From: Gracilibacillus suaedae
Lineage (GTDB): Bacteria; Bacillota; Bacilli; Bacillales; Amphibacillaceae
Length of the DNA stretch: 55,851 bases
Direction: 5' to 3'
NCBI RefSeq assembly: GCF_017599345.1
Contig: NZ_JAGFVL010000009.1
Coordinates: 1-55,851, forward strand
In this document: one piece after another, positions 35,151 to 44,152 of the stretch
Position numbering within the stretch: position 1 is the stretch's first letter
Layout of the letters: each line of letters opens with the position of its first letter
Notes under the pieces: generated by a model
Databases searched by the model: none
The model's input: only the letters and a program-made list of their open reading frames with translations
What the model was told of the DNA's origin: nothing
Made by a program: the position numbers and the translations under genes

Positions 35151-35178
35151 ATTATACATAATACACTATTCCTGTCAA
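35151..35178 (-). promoter_or_regulatory. sigma-A promoter of the third importer operon
   Basis: On the minus strand TTGACA (35173-35178) and TATAAT (35151-35156) are separated by 16 bases, both consensus. The transcript would have an untranslated leader of about 135 bases. The rest of the gap up to the terminator at 35421 is AT-rich and I see nothing else in it. Confidence 0.88.
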
Positions 35179-35420
35179 TGATATATTTATATGTTTTATA
35201 TAGGATAAAAATAACCGATTAATCTAAACACCCATTAACAGGTGTTATTTTGATAACTTATACTTATTTATACTATATTTTTTTATATCAATCAGAGTAA
35301 TTTTCTGTAACACGAAAAAAATGATATCAAAAACATATCATTATATGTTATTCATTTTATTGATATGCACTTTTTCTTTCAATTTTATTTTTTCGATTGA
35401 ATCATGAATATAATTTATTC

Positions 35421-35456
35421 CACAAAAATAGCTGCTGAGAAATACATCTCAACAGC
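35421..35456 (-). terminator. terminator of the MFS transporter gene
   Basis: GCTGCTGAG and CTCAACAGC form a 9-bp stem with one G-U pair around an 8-base loop; on the minus strand TATTTTTG follows. It lies about 30 bases after the MFS stop codon. Confidence 0.8.
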
Positions 35457-35487
35457 CTAAATGACTATATTTGATTCACTAATCTCA

Positions 35488-36675
35488 TTAAACTGCTTCT
35501 TTCGCTCTCACCTTCCTGTCTTTCACCAGCAAAAATACATATAACAAAATCGAGACCATAGCTGAGAATGCCCCTGCCATATAAATGTAACTATATCCAA
35601 AACCGGAAGCAATAAAACCAAAACCAATCGCGCCAACTCCGACACCTAAATCAAAGAAAGAAAAGAAAGTCGCATTTGCCATTCCTTTTCGATTATCAGA
35701 CGCCTGATTTAGCGCCCATGCTTGAAGTGCAGGCTGTACTGTACCAAACCCTAATCCATACAAGGCGGCTGCTGTATACAGAACAAGAGAATTTGGTAGC
35801 CATGCTAATAACGCCATGGCGATTAAGATTAAAAAAGTCCCTGGCAAGAACACGACAATATGCCCTTTTTTGTCATACAATTGTCCGGCAAATGTTCTGG
35901 TGATCATTAAGAAAATCGCAAACACTAAAAAATAAACTTCGATTCCTGCAACCCCTTCTTGTTCCGTATATAACGGCAGAAACGAAGCAATTCCACCGAA
36001 ACATGTCGTAATAAAAAATAATAGTAACGAAGGTCGCAATGCCCTCTTTTCCAATACATCGAACCGTGGAGCAACTACCTTTTTCGCCTCTGGGTCAACA
36101 GGTTTATATCTAATTTGGCTAGACAACAAAAGTGCTACTAATCCTAATGCTGAACAAATTAAAAACAAGGTCGCAAACGAAATATAACCGTATAAAGTAA
36201 GTCCTAATGCTGGTCCGAAGGCAAGCGCAATATTACCAGATAGACCAAAATAACCCATTCCTTCGCCTCGCCTGCTTTCTGGAATCAAATCTGTCGCAAT
36301 GGTACCAGTAGCTGTTGTCGAGAAGCCCCAGCCTAAACCTTGGACACAACGCATAATAAACAAAAAGACAATACTAGTAATAAACGCATAAGATCCAATG
36401 GAAATAACGAAAATTCCCAGACCAATCATATAGACAAACTGCCTTCCTCTAGTTTCCAACGCATGTCCGGCAGTCGGTCGTAAAAGTAATGCTGAAAAAG
36501 TAAAAATACCTGTAATAATTCCTATAAACTCATCACTTCCGCCTAAATGCTGGACAAACAGTGGAATCGTTGGCAATGTCATCTGAAATCCTAAAAAGAT
36601 AAAAAAATTTGCCATACAGATCAGGGCAAAATCCTTCGTCCAAATCTTCTCCTTTTTCTTTAGCGATTGCTTCAC
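35488..36675 (-). CDS. MFS-family efflux or uptake transporter
   Basis: Twelve-span membrane protein of 395 residues of the major facilitator superfamily. The loop after span 2 (RPTAGHALETRGRQFVY) corresponds to the family A motif, and a central cytoplasmic loop near residue 195 divides two halves. It looks like the drug/sugar exporter branch (YfmO/YdeR-like). It forms a single-gene unit with its own terminator and no link to the sugar operons. The substrate is unknown. Confidence 0.88.
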   Translation of the reverse strand: MKQSLKKKEKIWTKDFALICMANFFIFLGFQMTLPTIPLFVQHLGGSDEFIGIITGIFTFSALLLRPTAGHALETRGRQFVYMIGLGIFVISIGSYAFITSIVFLFIMRCVQGLGWGFSTTATGTIATDLIPESRRGEGMGYFGLSGNIALAFGPALGLTLYGYISFATLFLICSALGLVALLLSSQIRYKPVDPEAKKVVAPRFDVLEKRALRPSLLLFFITTCFGGIASFLPLYTEQEGVAGIEVYFLVFAIFLMITRTFAGQLYDKKGHIVVFLPGTFLILIAMALLAWLPNSLVLYTAAALYGLGFGTVQPALQAWALNQASDNRKGMANATFFSFFDLGVGVGAIGFGFIASGFGYSYIYMAGAFSAMVSILLYVFLLVKDRKVRAKEAV

Positions 36676-36827
36676 AAGCAGGACTCCTTTATTTCGATAG
36701 TCGAAACATATTATAACGTAAGATACATGTCGATGAAAACATTATGCTTCTTATTAGTAAGGTATATCCTATAACTTATTGGTAAAAAATGATACTTGTA
36801 CTTCGAAGAAAGAAAGGGTCATGCAAT

Positions 36828-36944
36828 ATGTGGTGGTGGATTGTCGGTGGAGTGATGTCGTCGATAACATTCGTGTTATATTGCTGTTTAGTTGTAGCTG
36901 GCAGGGCTGATGAAGCAATGGAACAGTATATGAAAAGGAAGTAG
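36828..36944 (+). CDS. small membrane protein (38 residues)
   Basis: A short frame beginning MWWWIVGGVMSSITFVLYC has one hydrophobic segment (about residues 2-24) followed by a charged tail ending in MKRK. A purine-rich ribosome site, GAAAGGG, lies about 10 bases upstream. A strong hairpin terminator overlaps its end. These features support a real gene. I do not recognise a family. Confidence 0.6.
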   Translation: MWWWIVGGVMSSITFVLYCCLVVAGRADEAMEQYMKRK

Positions 36945-36967
36945 TGTTTGGTAAACTACTTCCTTTT
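36933..36967. terminator. bidirectional terminator
   Basis: AAAAGGAAGTAGT (36933-36945) pairs perfectly with ACTACTTCCTTTT (36955-36967). The A-rich left and T-rich right flanks let it serve both the small plus-strand gene and the convergent YdcF-type gene. Confidence 0.88.
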
Positions 36968-36970
36968 TTG

Positions 36971-37549
36971 TTATAGTCGCAAAAGTTCCCATATAAATTT
37001 TAGTACTTCGCTTGCTCCTTGCTTTCTTGTTTCATGATCCTTCCACCAATTCCTGTCATAAACATCTTCACGAACAGGGACGGAAATGACTTCGACATTT
37101 TCATCTTTTAATGTTTTTTGGAAGATCCATTTTGCTCGCGCTGAATGATATTTGTTGGTTACAAGAAGCAAAGTATCAACGTTCAACTGACGCAGCAAAG
37201 GGATGGATAGTTCGGCTTCTTCTCTCGTGCTTGTTACTTCTTTAAAGGAATGGATATCATCTGTTGATACATCTAATTCGATCAAATGCTCCGTCATAAT
37301 CTCCGATGTGTAAGTTTCCCAACCTACGAGCGCACCAGTGACGATAATGGTATCACTCCACCCCTCATGGTAAAGTTTAGCTGCCTCCGCCTCTCGCTCA
37401 CCTTTTCCACCGCTTAATACTAAAATAGCGTCTGCTTTTTTTGGTTGCTGTTCTAACACCAGAAGTTTATGTAAATTAACTAAGATAATCAAACCAACTA
37501 CTAGCAATAATAGAGGAACCGTAAGGAACATCCACTTTTTCCACCCCAT
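36971..37549 (-). CDS. YdcF/SanA-like (DUF218) protein
   Basis: Protein of 192 residues with one N-terminal membrane segment (about 9-27) followed by a Rossmann-like DUF218 domain outside the membrane. Family motifs are ADAILVLSGGKGER, EAAKLYHEGW and the late VTNKYHSARAKWIFQ. Members such as SanA and YdcF affect the cell envelope, but the reaction is not established. It lies 23 bases downstream of the hydroxyacid dehydrogenase gene and may be co-transcribed with it. Confidence 0.87.
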   Translation of the reverse strand: MGWKKWMFLTVPLLLLVVGLIILVNLHKLLVLEQQPKKADAILVLSGGKGEREAEAAKLYHEGWSDTIIVTGALVGWETYTSEIMTEHLIELDVSTDDIHSFKEVTSTREEAELSIPLLRQLNVDTLLLVTNKYHSARAKWIFQKTLKDENVEVISVPVREDVYDRNWWKDHETRKQGASEVLKFIWELLRL

Positions 37550-37572
37550 ACTACCACTCCCGAACCAATATT

Positions 37573-38532
37573 TTAATACCCCTTATCATAATCTACGATA
37601 TTTACATTTGGTGCACCAGACTCAAGATAATGCCTTAAATTCGGAATAAAAATATCTCGAATAACACGCTCTGTGTAGTGTTCTGTTGCTCCAGCTGTGT
37701 GCGGTGTTACGATGACATTTTCCATCGTCCATAATGGGCTATCTTCCGGCAAGGGTTCCGTTTCAAACACATCAAGTCCAGCACCGGCAACTTCCTGATT
37801 TTCTAACGCATGAATCAGCTCATCCTCTTTCACAATCGGTCCTCTTCCAATATTAATGAGAAAAGCACTATTTTTCATTAGACGGAACTCTTTTGCCCCG
37901 AACATGCCAGTTGTTTCCTCTGTCAACGGAAGTGTAATAACGACATAGTCACATAAAGGTAAAAGGTCAGCCAATTGCTCGGGAGTATACATTTCGTCAA
38001 CATGTTCAGCTGGTTTTCCTGAGTGACGAACACCAAGAACTTTCATACCAAATGCTTTTGCGATTTTAGCGGTTTCCTGGCCAATCGCACCGACACCTAT
38101 TACACCAATCGTTTTTTCGTGAATTTCTAATTTTAGTCCCGCATTATGCCACATTTTTCCCTGCTGTTGGCGCACATATGTATGAATTTTTCGTGTTAAC
38201 CCAAGCATAAGAGCAAAGATTGTTTCAGAAATCGGGTAAGCATGAACACCGTTTGCACTCGTTAATGTCACATTTTTAGCTTGTAAAGCAGCAAGCGGTA
38301 GACTGTTTACCCCTGCGCTCCACGTTTGAATCCACTTTAAGCGATCATTTTTCTCCAACAAAAACGGGGCAACGGCTCTTTTCCAATGGAGCACGACTTC
38401 TGCTTGGACAAGTTCATCCGCAATTTTTTCTGTATCCATGTTTGTGATAACGTTCCATTCAGGGACCACCTGCTTCATTTCGTTGAACAGGTTTTCAGCT
38501 ATGTTCATGTTAATAACGAGTGTTCGTTTCAT
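37573..38532 (-). CDS. D-2-hydroxyacid dehydrogenase
   Basis: NAD(P)-dependent dehydrogenase of about 319 residues. The nucleotide-binding motif is GVIGVGAIGQETAKI. The catalytic Arg-Glu-His set is visible in NIGRGPIV, FETEPLPEDSPLW and VTPHTAG. ATG 38532 has GGGAGGG just upstream, preferable to the in-frame start at 38547. Members interconvert 2-oxoacids and D-2-hydroxyacids; the exact substrate is unknown. The putative YdcF gene follows closely. Confidence 0.92.
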   Translation of the reverse strand: MKRTLVINMNIAENLFNEMKQVVPEWNVITNMDTEKIADELVQAEVVLHWKRAVAPFLLEKNDRLKWIQTWSAGVNSLPLAALQAKNVTLTSANGVHAYPISETIFALMLGLTRKIHTYVRQQQGKMWHNAGLKLEIHEKTIGVIGVGAIGQETAKIAKAFGMKVLGVRHSGKPAEHVDEMYTPEQLADLLPLCDYVVITLPLTEETTGMFGAKEFRLMKNSAFLINIGRGPIVKEDELIHALENQEVAGAGLDVFETEPLPEDSPLWTMENVIVTPHTAGATEHYTERVIRDIFIPNLRHYLESGAPNVNIVDYDKGY

Positions 38533-38547
38533 GATAAACCCTCCCAT

Positions 38548-38875
38548 TCTATGACACTATATTGATTTATTTGTAGTTTATCATGTTTTTAGAGATGATT
38601 GAAAAGGATTTAACGGTAGAAATAGCCTTTTTCACCGAATACCAGGAATTAATTTGAGCTTTTTTCAAAATTACTTGATTAGTGAACAGGATTTTGAGTT
38701 AGCGAATGTAACCGACTTTCCATCTGATATCAGCAAATAAAAAAGAGGTACAACCATAGCATAATAGGTTCTACCTCTCTTCTTATTCTTTCAAGCAATC
38801 CTTAATTATTCCAATTTTTTAGTCTCATACTGATTTATAACTAATCTTTAGCATGAGCATTACCTGTCCATTAAA
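38548..38875. other. intergenic region between hydroxyacid dehydrogenase and GH31 operon
   Basis: AT-rich gap. It contains the terminator of the GH31 importer operon (38738-38778) and presumably the promoter of the dehydrogenase gene, which I could not place with confidence. No further gene is visible. Confidence 0.6.
38738..38778 (-). terminator. terminator of the GH31 importer operon
   Basis: AGAGGTACAACC (38744-38755) and GGTTCTACCTCT (38767-38778) form a 12-bp stem with one internal mismatch, followed on the minus strand by TTTTTTATTT. Confidence 0.88.
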
Positions 38876-39694
38876 CTACTTAACAGATCCGCTTACTAAG
38901 CCTTCCACTAAATGTTTTTGCAAAAGAACAAAAATGATGATGACAGGTAAAACAGAAATCGTAGCAAATGCCATTAAATTATTCCATTCGATCCCATATC
39001 GTCCTACTGCATTAAAAATACCTGCTGTGAGTGGCCATAATTCTTGATCTCGATTAAATGTAATACTAAAAATCAAGTCTCCCCAAGCAAAGAAAAAAGA
39101 GATTGCTCCACATACTAATACACTTGGTAACGAAATTGGAATGATTACTTGCAAAAATGCTCTTAAACGACTACAACCATCAATATTTGCTGCTTCTTCT
39201 AACTCCTTTGGAATACCCATAAAAAAGGTTCTTAGCAATAAGACAGAAAAAGGAACTCCTAGTGTCGCTGTCGCCAATACAGGTGCAGCATATGTATTCA
39301 ATAGCCCTAAATTGTTGAACACAATGAATAACGGTGTTAACACAACAGTAGCAGGTAACATTTGGGTGACAAGAAAAATAAGCATCATCGATGAAACTCC
39401 CTTAATCTTAAATCTTGCCAAACCGTACGCAGATGGTACTGCTAGTAATAAAACTACTAAGGTTGCCAAGCCAGCTATGATGACACTATTAAGAAAATAC
39501 TGCCCAACATCCCCTTGCATCACTGCTATAAAACTATCAATCTGAAAATTTTGCGGAAATAGTGTTGGTGGTGTCCGAAATATTTCAGTTTGCGCTTTAA
39601 AAGCTGTTATTATCATCCAATAAACCGGAAAAAGAAACAAGGCAACAATCACGATACCTACTATGCTTAGCACCAAACTTTTTCTATTACTCAT
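38876..39694 (-). CDS. ABC sugar importer permease, MalG type
   Basis: Permease of 272 residues with six hydrophobic segments and EAA loop EAANIDGCSRLRAF. It directly abuts its MalF-type partner (no spacing). It is the last gene of the binding protein-GH31-permease-permease operon, probably importing an alpha-linked oligosaccharide cleaved by the GH31 enzyme. Confidence 0.92.
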   Translation of the reverse strand: MSNRKSLVLSIVGIVIVALFLFPVYWMIITAFKAQTEIFRTPPTLFPQNFQIDSFIAVMQGDVGQYFLNSVIIAGLATLVVLLLAVPSAYGLARFKIKGVSSMMLIFLVTQMLPATVVLTPLFIVFNNLGLLNTYAAPVLATATLGVPFSVLLLRTFFMGIPKELEEAANIDGCSRLRAFLQVIIPISLPSVLVCGAISFFFAWGDLIFSITFNRDQELWPLTAGIFNAVGRYGIEWNNLMAFATISVLPVIIIFVLLQKHLVEGLVSGSVK

Positions 39695-40621
39695 TTAAAT
39701 CGCCTCATCTTTCTTGATCATTCGTAAATAAATTAAACTAATCACGAATAACATAATAAATAACACGTTAGCAACAGCTGCACCTAAACTGAAATCAAAA
39801 TCACTAAACGAATATCTAAAAGCCAATGTTGAAAGTACCTCTGTTGAATTAATTGGTCCTCCACCAGTCATTACGTACACAACATCGAAAACTTTAAATG
39901 TATAAATAAAACCAAGCATTAATACCACCATGATTACCGGCTTTAATAATGGCAATGTAATATGAACAAGCTTTTGCCACCAATTCGCTCCATCTAAGCT
40001 GGCACTTTCATAAACATCCTGTGGCAGGCTGCTTAACCCAGTGGACAGCAATAACATGTTAAACGGAATACCAATCCAAATATTAGCTATAATTACACTC
40101 CATAGTGCTATGTTAGGACTGGATAACCACCCAATTGGTTCTTCAATAAAATAAAATGTCATTAACATCTGGTTCAGAATTCCTTCTTCGGATCCCATCA
40201 TAAATTTAAACAATAAAGCTGTAACCGTCATAGGAATCAGCCAACTGATCATCATAATACCTCTTAAGAAACCCGCTAACTTAAATTTCATACTAAAAAA
40301 CGAGGCAAGGCAAAATCCGATAATGACTTGAAAAAAGACACTGCCTACGGTATATACCAATGTATTTTGGATAGATATGCCAAATACTTCTTCTTCTGCA
40401 ACGGTTCGATAGTTAGCAAAACCTACAAACTCTCTCTTACCTCCTGCTAAATTACTCAAATCAACATTTTGAAAACTAAGAATAATATTGTAAAGCAACG
40501 GATACCCTATCAACAGTAGCATAAATATAACAGCAGGAAGCACAAACAAGTAACCACCCGCATCTTTTCTAAGTTTCTTCCACACTTGGATCACCCCATT
40601 CCTTTCTCCTGTAATCTTCAT
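39695..40621 (-). CDS. ABC sugar importer permease, MalF type
   Basis: Permease of up to 308 residues with EAA loop ESASLDGANWWQKL. Two starts are possible: ATG 40621, with a weak AGGTG site, or an in-frame GTG at 40594 preceded by AGGAGAAAGG, which may be the true start. It follows the GH31 gene by only a few bases and precedes the MalG-type permease. Confidence 0.9.
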   Translation of the reverse strand: MKITGERNGVIQVWKKLRKDAGGYLFVLPAVIFMLLLIGYPLLYNIILSFQNVDLSNLAGGKREFVGFANYRTVAEEEVFGISIQNTLVYTVGSVFFQVIIGFCLASFFSMKFKLAGFLRGIMMISWLIPMTVTALLFKFMMGSEEGILNQMLMTFYFIEEPIGWLSSPNIALWSVIIANIWIGIPFNMLLLSTGLSSLPQDVYESASLDGANWWQKLVHITLPLLKPVIMVVLMLGFIYTFKVFDVVYVMTGGGPINSTEVLSTLAFRYSFSDFDFSLGAAVANVLFIMLFVISLIYLRMIKKDEAI

Positions 40622-40627
40622 TCACAC

Positions 40628-42637
40628 CTATTCTTGTATAGGTAATTTAGCAGCATCTTTTAAAAATAATGGAATAGTGTCTAGTGATGCATCACATTCT
40701 ATCAATTGACCACCATCAAATACTTCACCTGTGTGCGCATTTGTCCATGTTGCACCTTCAGGTAAATAGACATTTCTAGTTCGTTGCCCTTCATAAAGCA
40801 CTGGCGCAACCAGCAAATCTGGCCCAAACATATATGCATCTTCAACATTCCATGCTCTTTGGTCAGTATAAAAATCATAAAAAAGTGGTCTCATCAATGG
40901 TGTACCTTTTTCATGTGCATCTTTCATTAATTCTTTGATGTATGGTCTAAGTCTTTCTCTCATTAACATATATTTCTTAAAAATGTGATAAGCTTCCTCT
41001 CCATAACTCCACACTTCATTGTCTGCACCACTCGGACAAATACCACCACCACTTAATCCTAGTGGTTCTGAATGTGGTTCTCGATCTCCATGAAGTCGGA
41101 ACACCGGGCAAAATGCACCATATTGAAACCATCTAATCATACATTCTCTAAAATCAGGGTCTTCTGTATAAGCCCCCTGAAATCCACCAATATCAGTAGT
41201 CCACCACGGTATACCTGCTAATCCCATATTTAGTCCCGTATTAAACTGGTTCCGTAATGATTCAAAACTGGAGTCAATATCTCCTGACCAAACTAGGGCG
41301 CCATATCGTTGACTGCCTGCCCAAGCACAGCGCACAAGATTAACAATATTTTCTTGTCCTTCTTCTTTCATACCATCATAGAATGCCTTAGAAAACATCA
41401 TCGGGTAGATATTACCAACCTGTACATTTGAACCAATATGATAACGGTAATTCTCAAAGTCATATACGTTATACTCTGGTTCCGCCTCATCTAACCAAAA
41501 TATTTTAATTCCCTTGTCATAGTAATTTTGCTTTGCCTTTTCCCACACAAATTCTCTACCCCCAGGATGTGTGGTATCAAAATAAACGGTATTTCCTAAG
41601 AAATCATGTGTAATACGTATGCCTTTTTCTGTTCTCGTCAAATAACCCTTCTGCAACATTTCCCGATAGTTTTCACTTTTTTTATCAACTGTTGGCCAGA
41701 CCGAAACCATTAATTCTATCCCCATTTCTTGTAACTCTTTCACCATCGCTTCTGGATCTGGCCAATAATCTGTATCAAATTTCCAATCACCCTGTGTTGG
41801 CCAATGGAAATAGTCAATGACAATAACGTCAATTGGCAAATTTCTCTTTTTATATTCACGAGCAACTTCCAATAACTCCTCTTGTGTTTGATAACGGAGC
41901 TTACATTGCCAGAAGCCCATTCCATAGTCCGGCATCATCGGAACTGTACCAGTTGCTCTCGCATAAGCTTCCTCAATTTCCGCCGGTGAGTCACCAGCAG
42001 TAATCCAAAAATCAAGTTGTTTGGTGGATTTAGCCATCCATTCAGTTACATTTTTGCCGAATGTAACCTGTCCAATCGCTGGATTATTCCAAAGAAAACC
42101 ATATCCTAAACTAGAGAGAGCAAAAGGTACACTTGCTTGTGAATTACGATGCGCCAGTTCTAATGTACAGTTTTTTAAATCCAAAAACGGTTGTTGATAT
42201 TGCCCCATACCGTATATTTTCTCATTAGGATCTGATTCAAATCTTTGTGTTAACTGAAAATCTCCACCCAGATTTGCTTTGAATTCTCTGGCATCTATTT
42301 TCAAAGCACTTGAGAATTCCTTTAAATTTTTACGATTCCTTACATACTCTTGTAACAGAACCTCCCCTTTCTGATTATAAAAGGTGGTTTTACCTGCACC
42401 TTCTGCTGAAATAACCGCTCGAATTTTGCCGTTTTCTATTATGGCACAGTCATCTTCTGTTGTAATATTTACTTTTATATTTGACTGTGGCAATAACGCC
42501 CAATCCTCTTCGGACATGGAAGATAAATAAGTAGAACGAACTCTTAGACTATTATCTCCCCATGGCTCAATCCATACTTTCTCACCATCAAATTCCCGTA
42601 TAAGTCGATTTCCATGTACTGTAAACACACTATCCAT
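40628..42637 (-). CDS. GH31 alpha-glycosidase (alpha-xylosidase/alpha-glucosidase type), cytoplasmic
   Basis: Enzyme of 669 residues. An N-terminal beta-sandwich (about 1-225) precedes the (beta/alpha)8 catalytic barrel, with nucleophile D383 in FWLDEAEP and proposed acid/base D453 in VWSGDIDSS. A C-terminal sandwich follows. The motif FWLDEAEPEY is found in YicI-like alpha-xylosidases and related alpha-glucosidases. There is no signal peptide. It sits between the binding lipoprotein and the permeases of the same operon, so it should act on the imported oligosaccharide, for example isoprimeverose, xyloglucan fragments or an alpha-glucoside. Which one is not visible. Confidence 0.92.
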   Translation of the reverse strand: MDSVFTVHGNRLIREFDGEKVWIEPWGDNSLRVRSTYLSSMSEEDWALLPQSNIKVNITTEDDCAIIENGKIRAVISAEGAGKTTFYNQKGEVLLQEYVRNRKNLKEFSSALKIDAREFKANLGGDFQLTQRFESDPNEKIYGMGQYQQPFLDLKNCTLELAHRNSQASVPFALSSLGYGFLWNNPAIGQVTFGKNVTEWMAKSTKQLDFWITAGDSPAEIEEAYARATGTVPMMPDYGMGFWQCKLRYQTQEELLEVAREYKKRNLPIDVIVIDYFHWPTQGDWKFDTDYWPDPEAMVKELQEMGIELMVSVWPTVDKKSENYREMLQKGYLTRTEKGIRITHDFLGNTVYFDTTHPGGREFVWEKAKQNYYDKGIKIFWLDEAEPEYNVYDFENYRYHIGSNVQVGNIYPMMFSKAFYDGMKEEGQENIVNLVRCAWAGSQRYGALVWSGDIDSSFESLRNQFNTGLNMGLAGIPWWTTDIGGFQGAYTEDPDFRECMIRWFQYGAFCPVFRLHGDREPHSEPLGLSGGGICPSGADNEVWSYGEEAYHIFKKYMLMRERLRPYIKELMKDAHEKGTPLMRPLFYDFYTDQRAWNVEDAYMFGPDLLVAPVLYEGQRTRNVYLPEGATWTNAHTGEVFDGGQLIECDASLDTIPLFLKDAAKLPIQE

Positions 42638-42711
42638 TACTGCTCACCACTCCTGTTTTTCTCTTTGGTGAGGCAGCGTTTACCAACTAAGATAAATGCC
42701 GCCTCTTCTCA

Positions 42712-43947
42712 TTACTCTGATGCTTCAATTTCTGCTATATTTTCAGCTGCTTCGCTTAACGCGTCCTCTACTGGTTGTTCATCTGTTAAGATTTTTTGAA
42801 TCGCTAATTGAATTTCCTCTGATACTCCTGGCCAGTCCGGTGAAGGTCCTCGCGCCTCAGCCACTTCCATAATTGGAATAAATTCTTTTACAATCTCCTC
42901 ATTCTTCCAATACTCTGCTTCATTTAATACATCCGATCTTGTTGGATAATAACCTGTTTCGATCGCGAACCTTTCATTTTGCTCTGGTTCAAATAACCAT
43001 TTCATAAAGTCCCAGGCAGCCTCTTGATTACCAGTTTCTGTGATCGAAATATTATCTCCACCTGTAACAGAAGCAAATTCTTTATCTTTTGGAATATTGG
43101 TGACACCAAAGTCTAAATCCTTGTTTTCCTGAATTCGCTCAATCATCCATGGACCATTAATCATCATCGCTACATTTCCTTCAATAAACATGCGTGTCAA
43201 ATCGTCTTGTGTTGCAGTTAAAATATCCTGACTCATATAGCCTTGATCGTACATATTTTTCAGAAAGTCAAACGCTCCGATTGCTTCTGGAGAATCCATT
43301 GCTTTATAGGAGCCTCCTGCTGAATAGATGAAAGGATAGAATTGGAATGTAGCTTCTTCAGACCTTACAGCAGATAAGCCAAATCCTTTAACCCCTTCCG
43401 TAGTTAAAGCTTCTGCATCTTCTTCTAGCTCCTCCCATGTCGTTGGCGGTTCTTCAATTCCAGCTTCTTCTAACATTTTTTTATTGTAGAATAAACCTAA
43501 CGAATTTGTAGTTAAAGGTAGGCCGTATTGATTGCCATCATATATTGTAGAATTATAAGGTCCCTCCAAAAATTGATCCGCTTTTCCCCACGCTTCTACA
43601 TCATCCGTAGTATCAGCCAAAATTCCCATTGATGCCATCGAAACATTATTGACCGTATCTGCAATTACAATGTCAGGTAACGTATTACCTGCAGTGCCAA
43701 CAGACAATTGTCTATTCATCTCATCAAATGGCACATATTCGGCTACTACTTCCACCTTATCTTGAGACTTATTGTAATCTGTCAAAATTTCATTTAACGC
43801 ATCTTCTGATCCAGTGTAGTAATGCCATAATAAAATTTCTTCTTTCCCATCATTCTCTTCTTGCTGGGCATTCTCCTCATTATTTCCACATGCAGTTAAC
43901 ACAACTAGTAAAATCAAAGTTAAACTAACAACTATTTTATTCTTCAT
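42712..43947 (-). CDS. solute-binding lipoprotein of the GH31 importer
   Basis: Family 1 binding protein of about 411 residues. The lipoprotein signal ends in lipobox LTAC with C20 as the probable lipid site, then an Asn/Glu/Gln-rich acidic linker. ATG 43947 follows AAAAGGAGTG; the in-frame start at 43965 overlaps that site. First gene of the GH31 operon, preceded by two operator-like sites of the adjacent LacI regulator and a cre-like box. Confidence 0.92.
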   Translation of the reverse strand: MKNKIVVSLTLILLVVLTACGNNEENAQQEENDGKEEILLWHYYTGSEDALNEILTDYNKSQDKVEVVAEYVPFDEMNRQLSVGTAGNTLPDIVIADTVNNVSMASMGILADTTDDVEAWGKADQFLEGPYNSTIYDGNQYGLPLTTNSLGLFYNKKMLEEAGIEEPPTTWEELEEDAEALTTEGVKGFGLSAVRSEEATFQFYPFIYSAGGSYKAMDSPEAIGAFDFLKNMYDQGYMSQDILTATQDDLTRMFIEGNVAMMINGPWMIERIQENKDLDFGVTNIPKDKEFASVTGGDNISITETGNQEAAWDFMKWLFEPEQNERFAIETGYYPTRSDVLNEAEYWKNEEIVKEFIPIMEVAEARGPSPDWPGVSEEIQLAIQKILTDEQPVEDALSEAAENIAEIEASE

Positions 43948-43966
43948 TGTTACACTCCTTTTCATT

Positions 43967-43980
43967 TGATTACGCTTTCA
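43967..43980. promoter_or_regulatory. cre-like box upstream of the GH31 operon
   Basis: TGAAAGCGTAATCA on the minus strand matches the cre consensus at 13 of 14 positions and lies about 20 bases before the binding-protein start. Confidence 0.55.
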
Positions 43981-44030
43981 AACTAACTAAGACAACTATT
44001 TTTTTATCATATGTGTAACACCTCCCTAAT

Positions 44031-44050
44031 AATGATTAGCGCTCATCATT
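44031..44050. promoter_or_regulatory. LacI-type operator upstream of the GH31 operon (proximal)
   Basis: AATGATTAGCGCTCATCATT matches, with two mismatched bases, the perfect palindrome in front of the regulator gene at 45197-45220. Confidence 0.68.
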
Positions 44051-44097
44051 TTTTTAAATTAAAAATGCGTATTTATAAACATTATTGTTATTTTTAT

Positions 44098-44115
44098 ATG
44101 ATTAACGCTCATCAT
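44098..44115. promoter_or_regulatory. LacI-type operator upstream of the GH31 operon (distal)
   Basis: ATGATTAACGCTCATCAT has one perfect half-site and one altered half-site of the same operator. Its centre lies about 66 bases from the proximal site, close to an integral number of helical turns. Confidence 0.62.
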
Positions 44116-44125
44116 TTTTTGACAG

Positions 44126-44152
44126 CCAAATATTATTTTAAATAATATTTGG
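44126..44152. terminator. AT-rich hairpin overlapping the LacI stop codon
   Basis: CCAAATATTATT and AATAATATTTGG form a 12-bp perfect stem around a short TTAAA-containing loop; the regulator stop codon lies inside. There is no T run, so termination here is uncertain. Confidence 0.4.

Noticed and set aside
43995-44012. mini-frame MIKK behind GGGAGGTG upstream of the GH31 operon
   Set aside because: Four codons only; nothing suggests a regulatory peptide.
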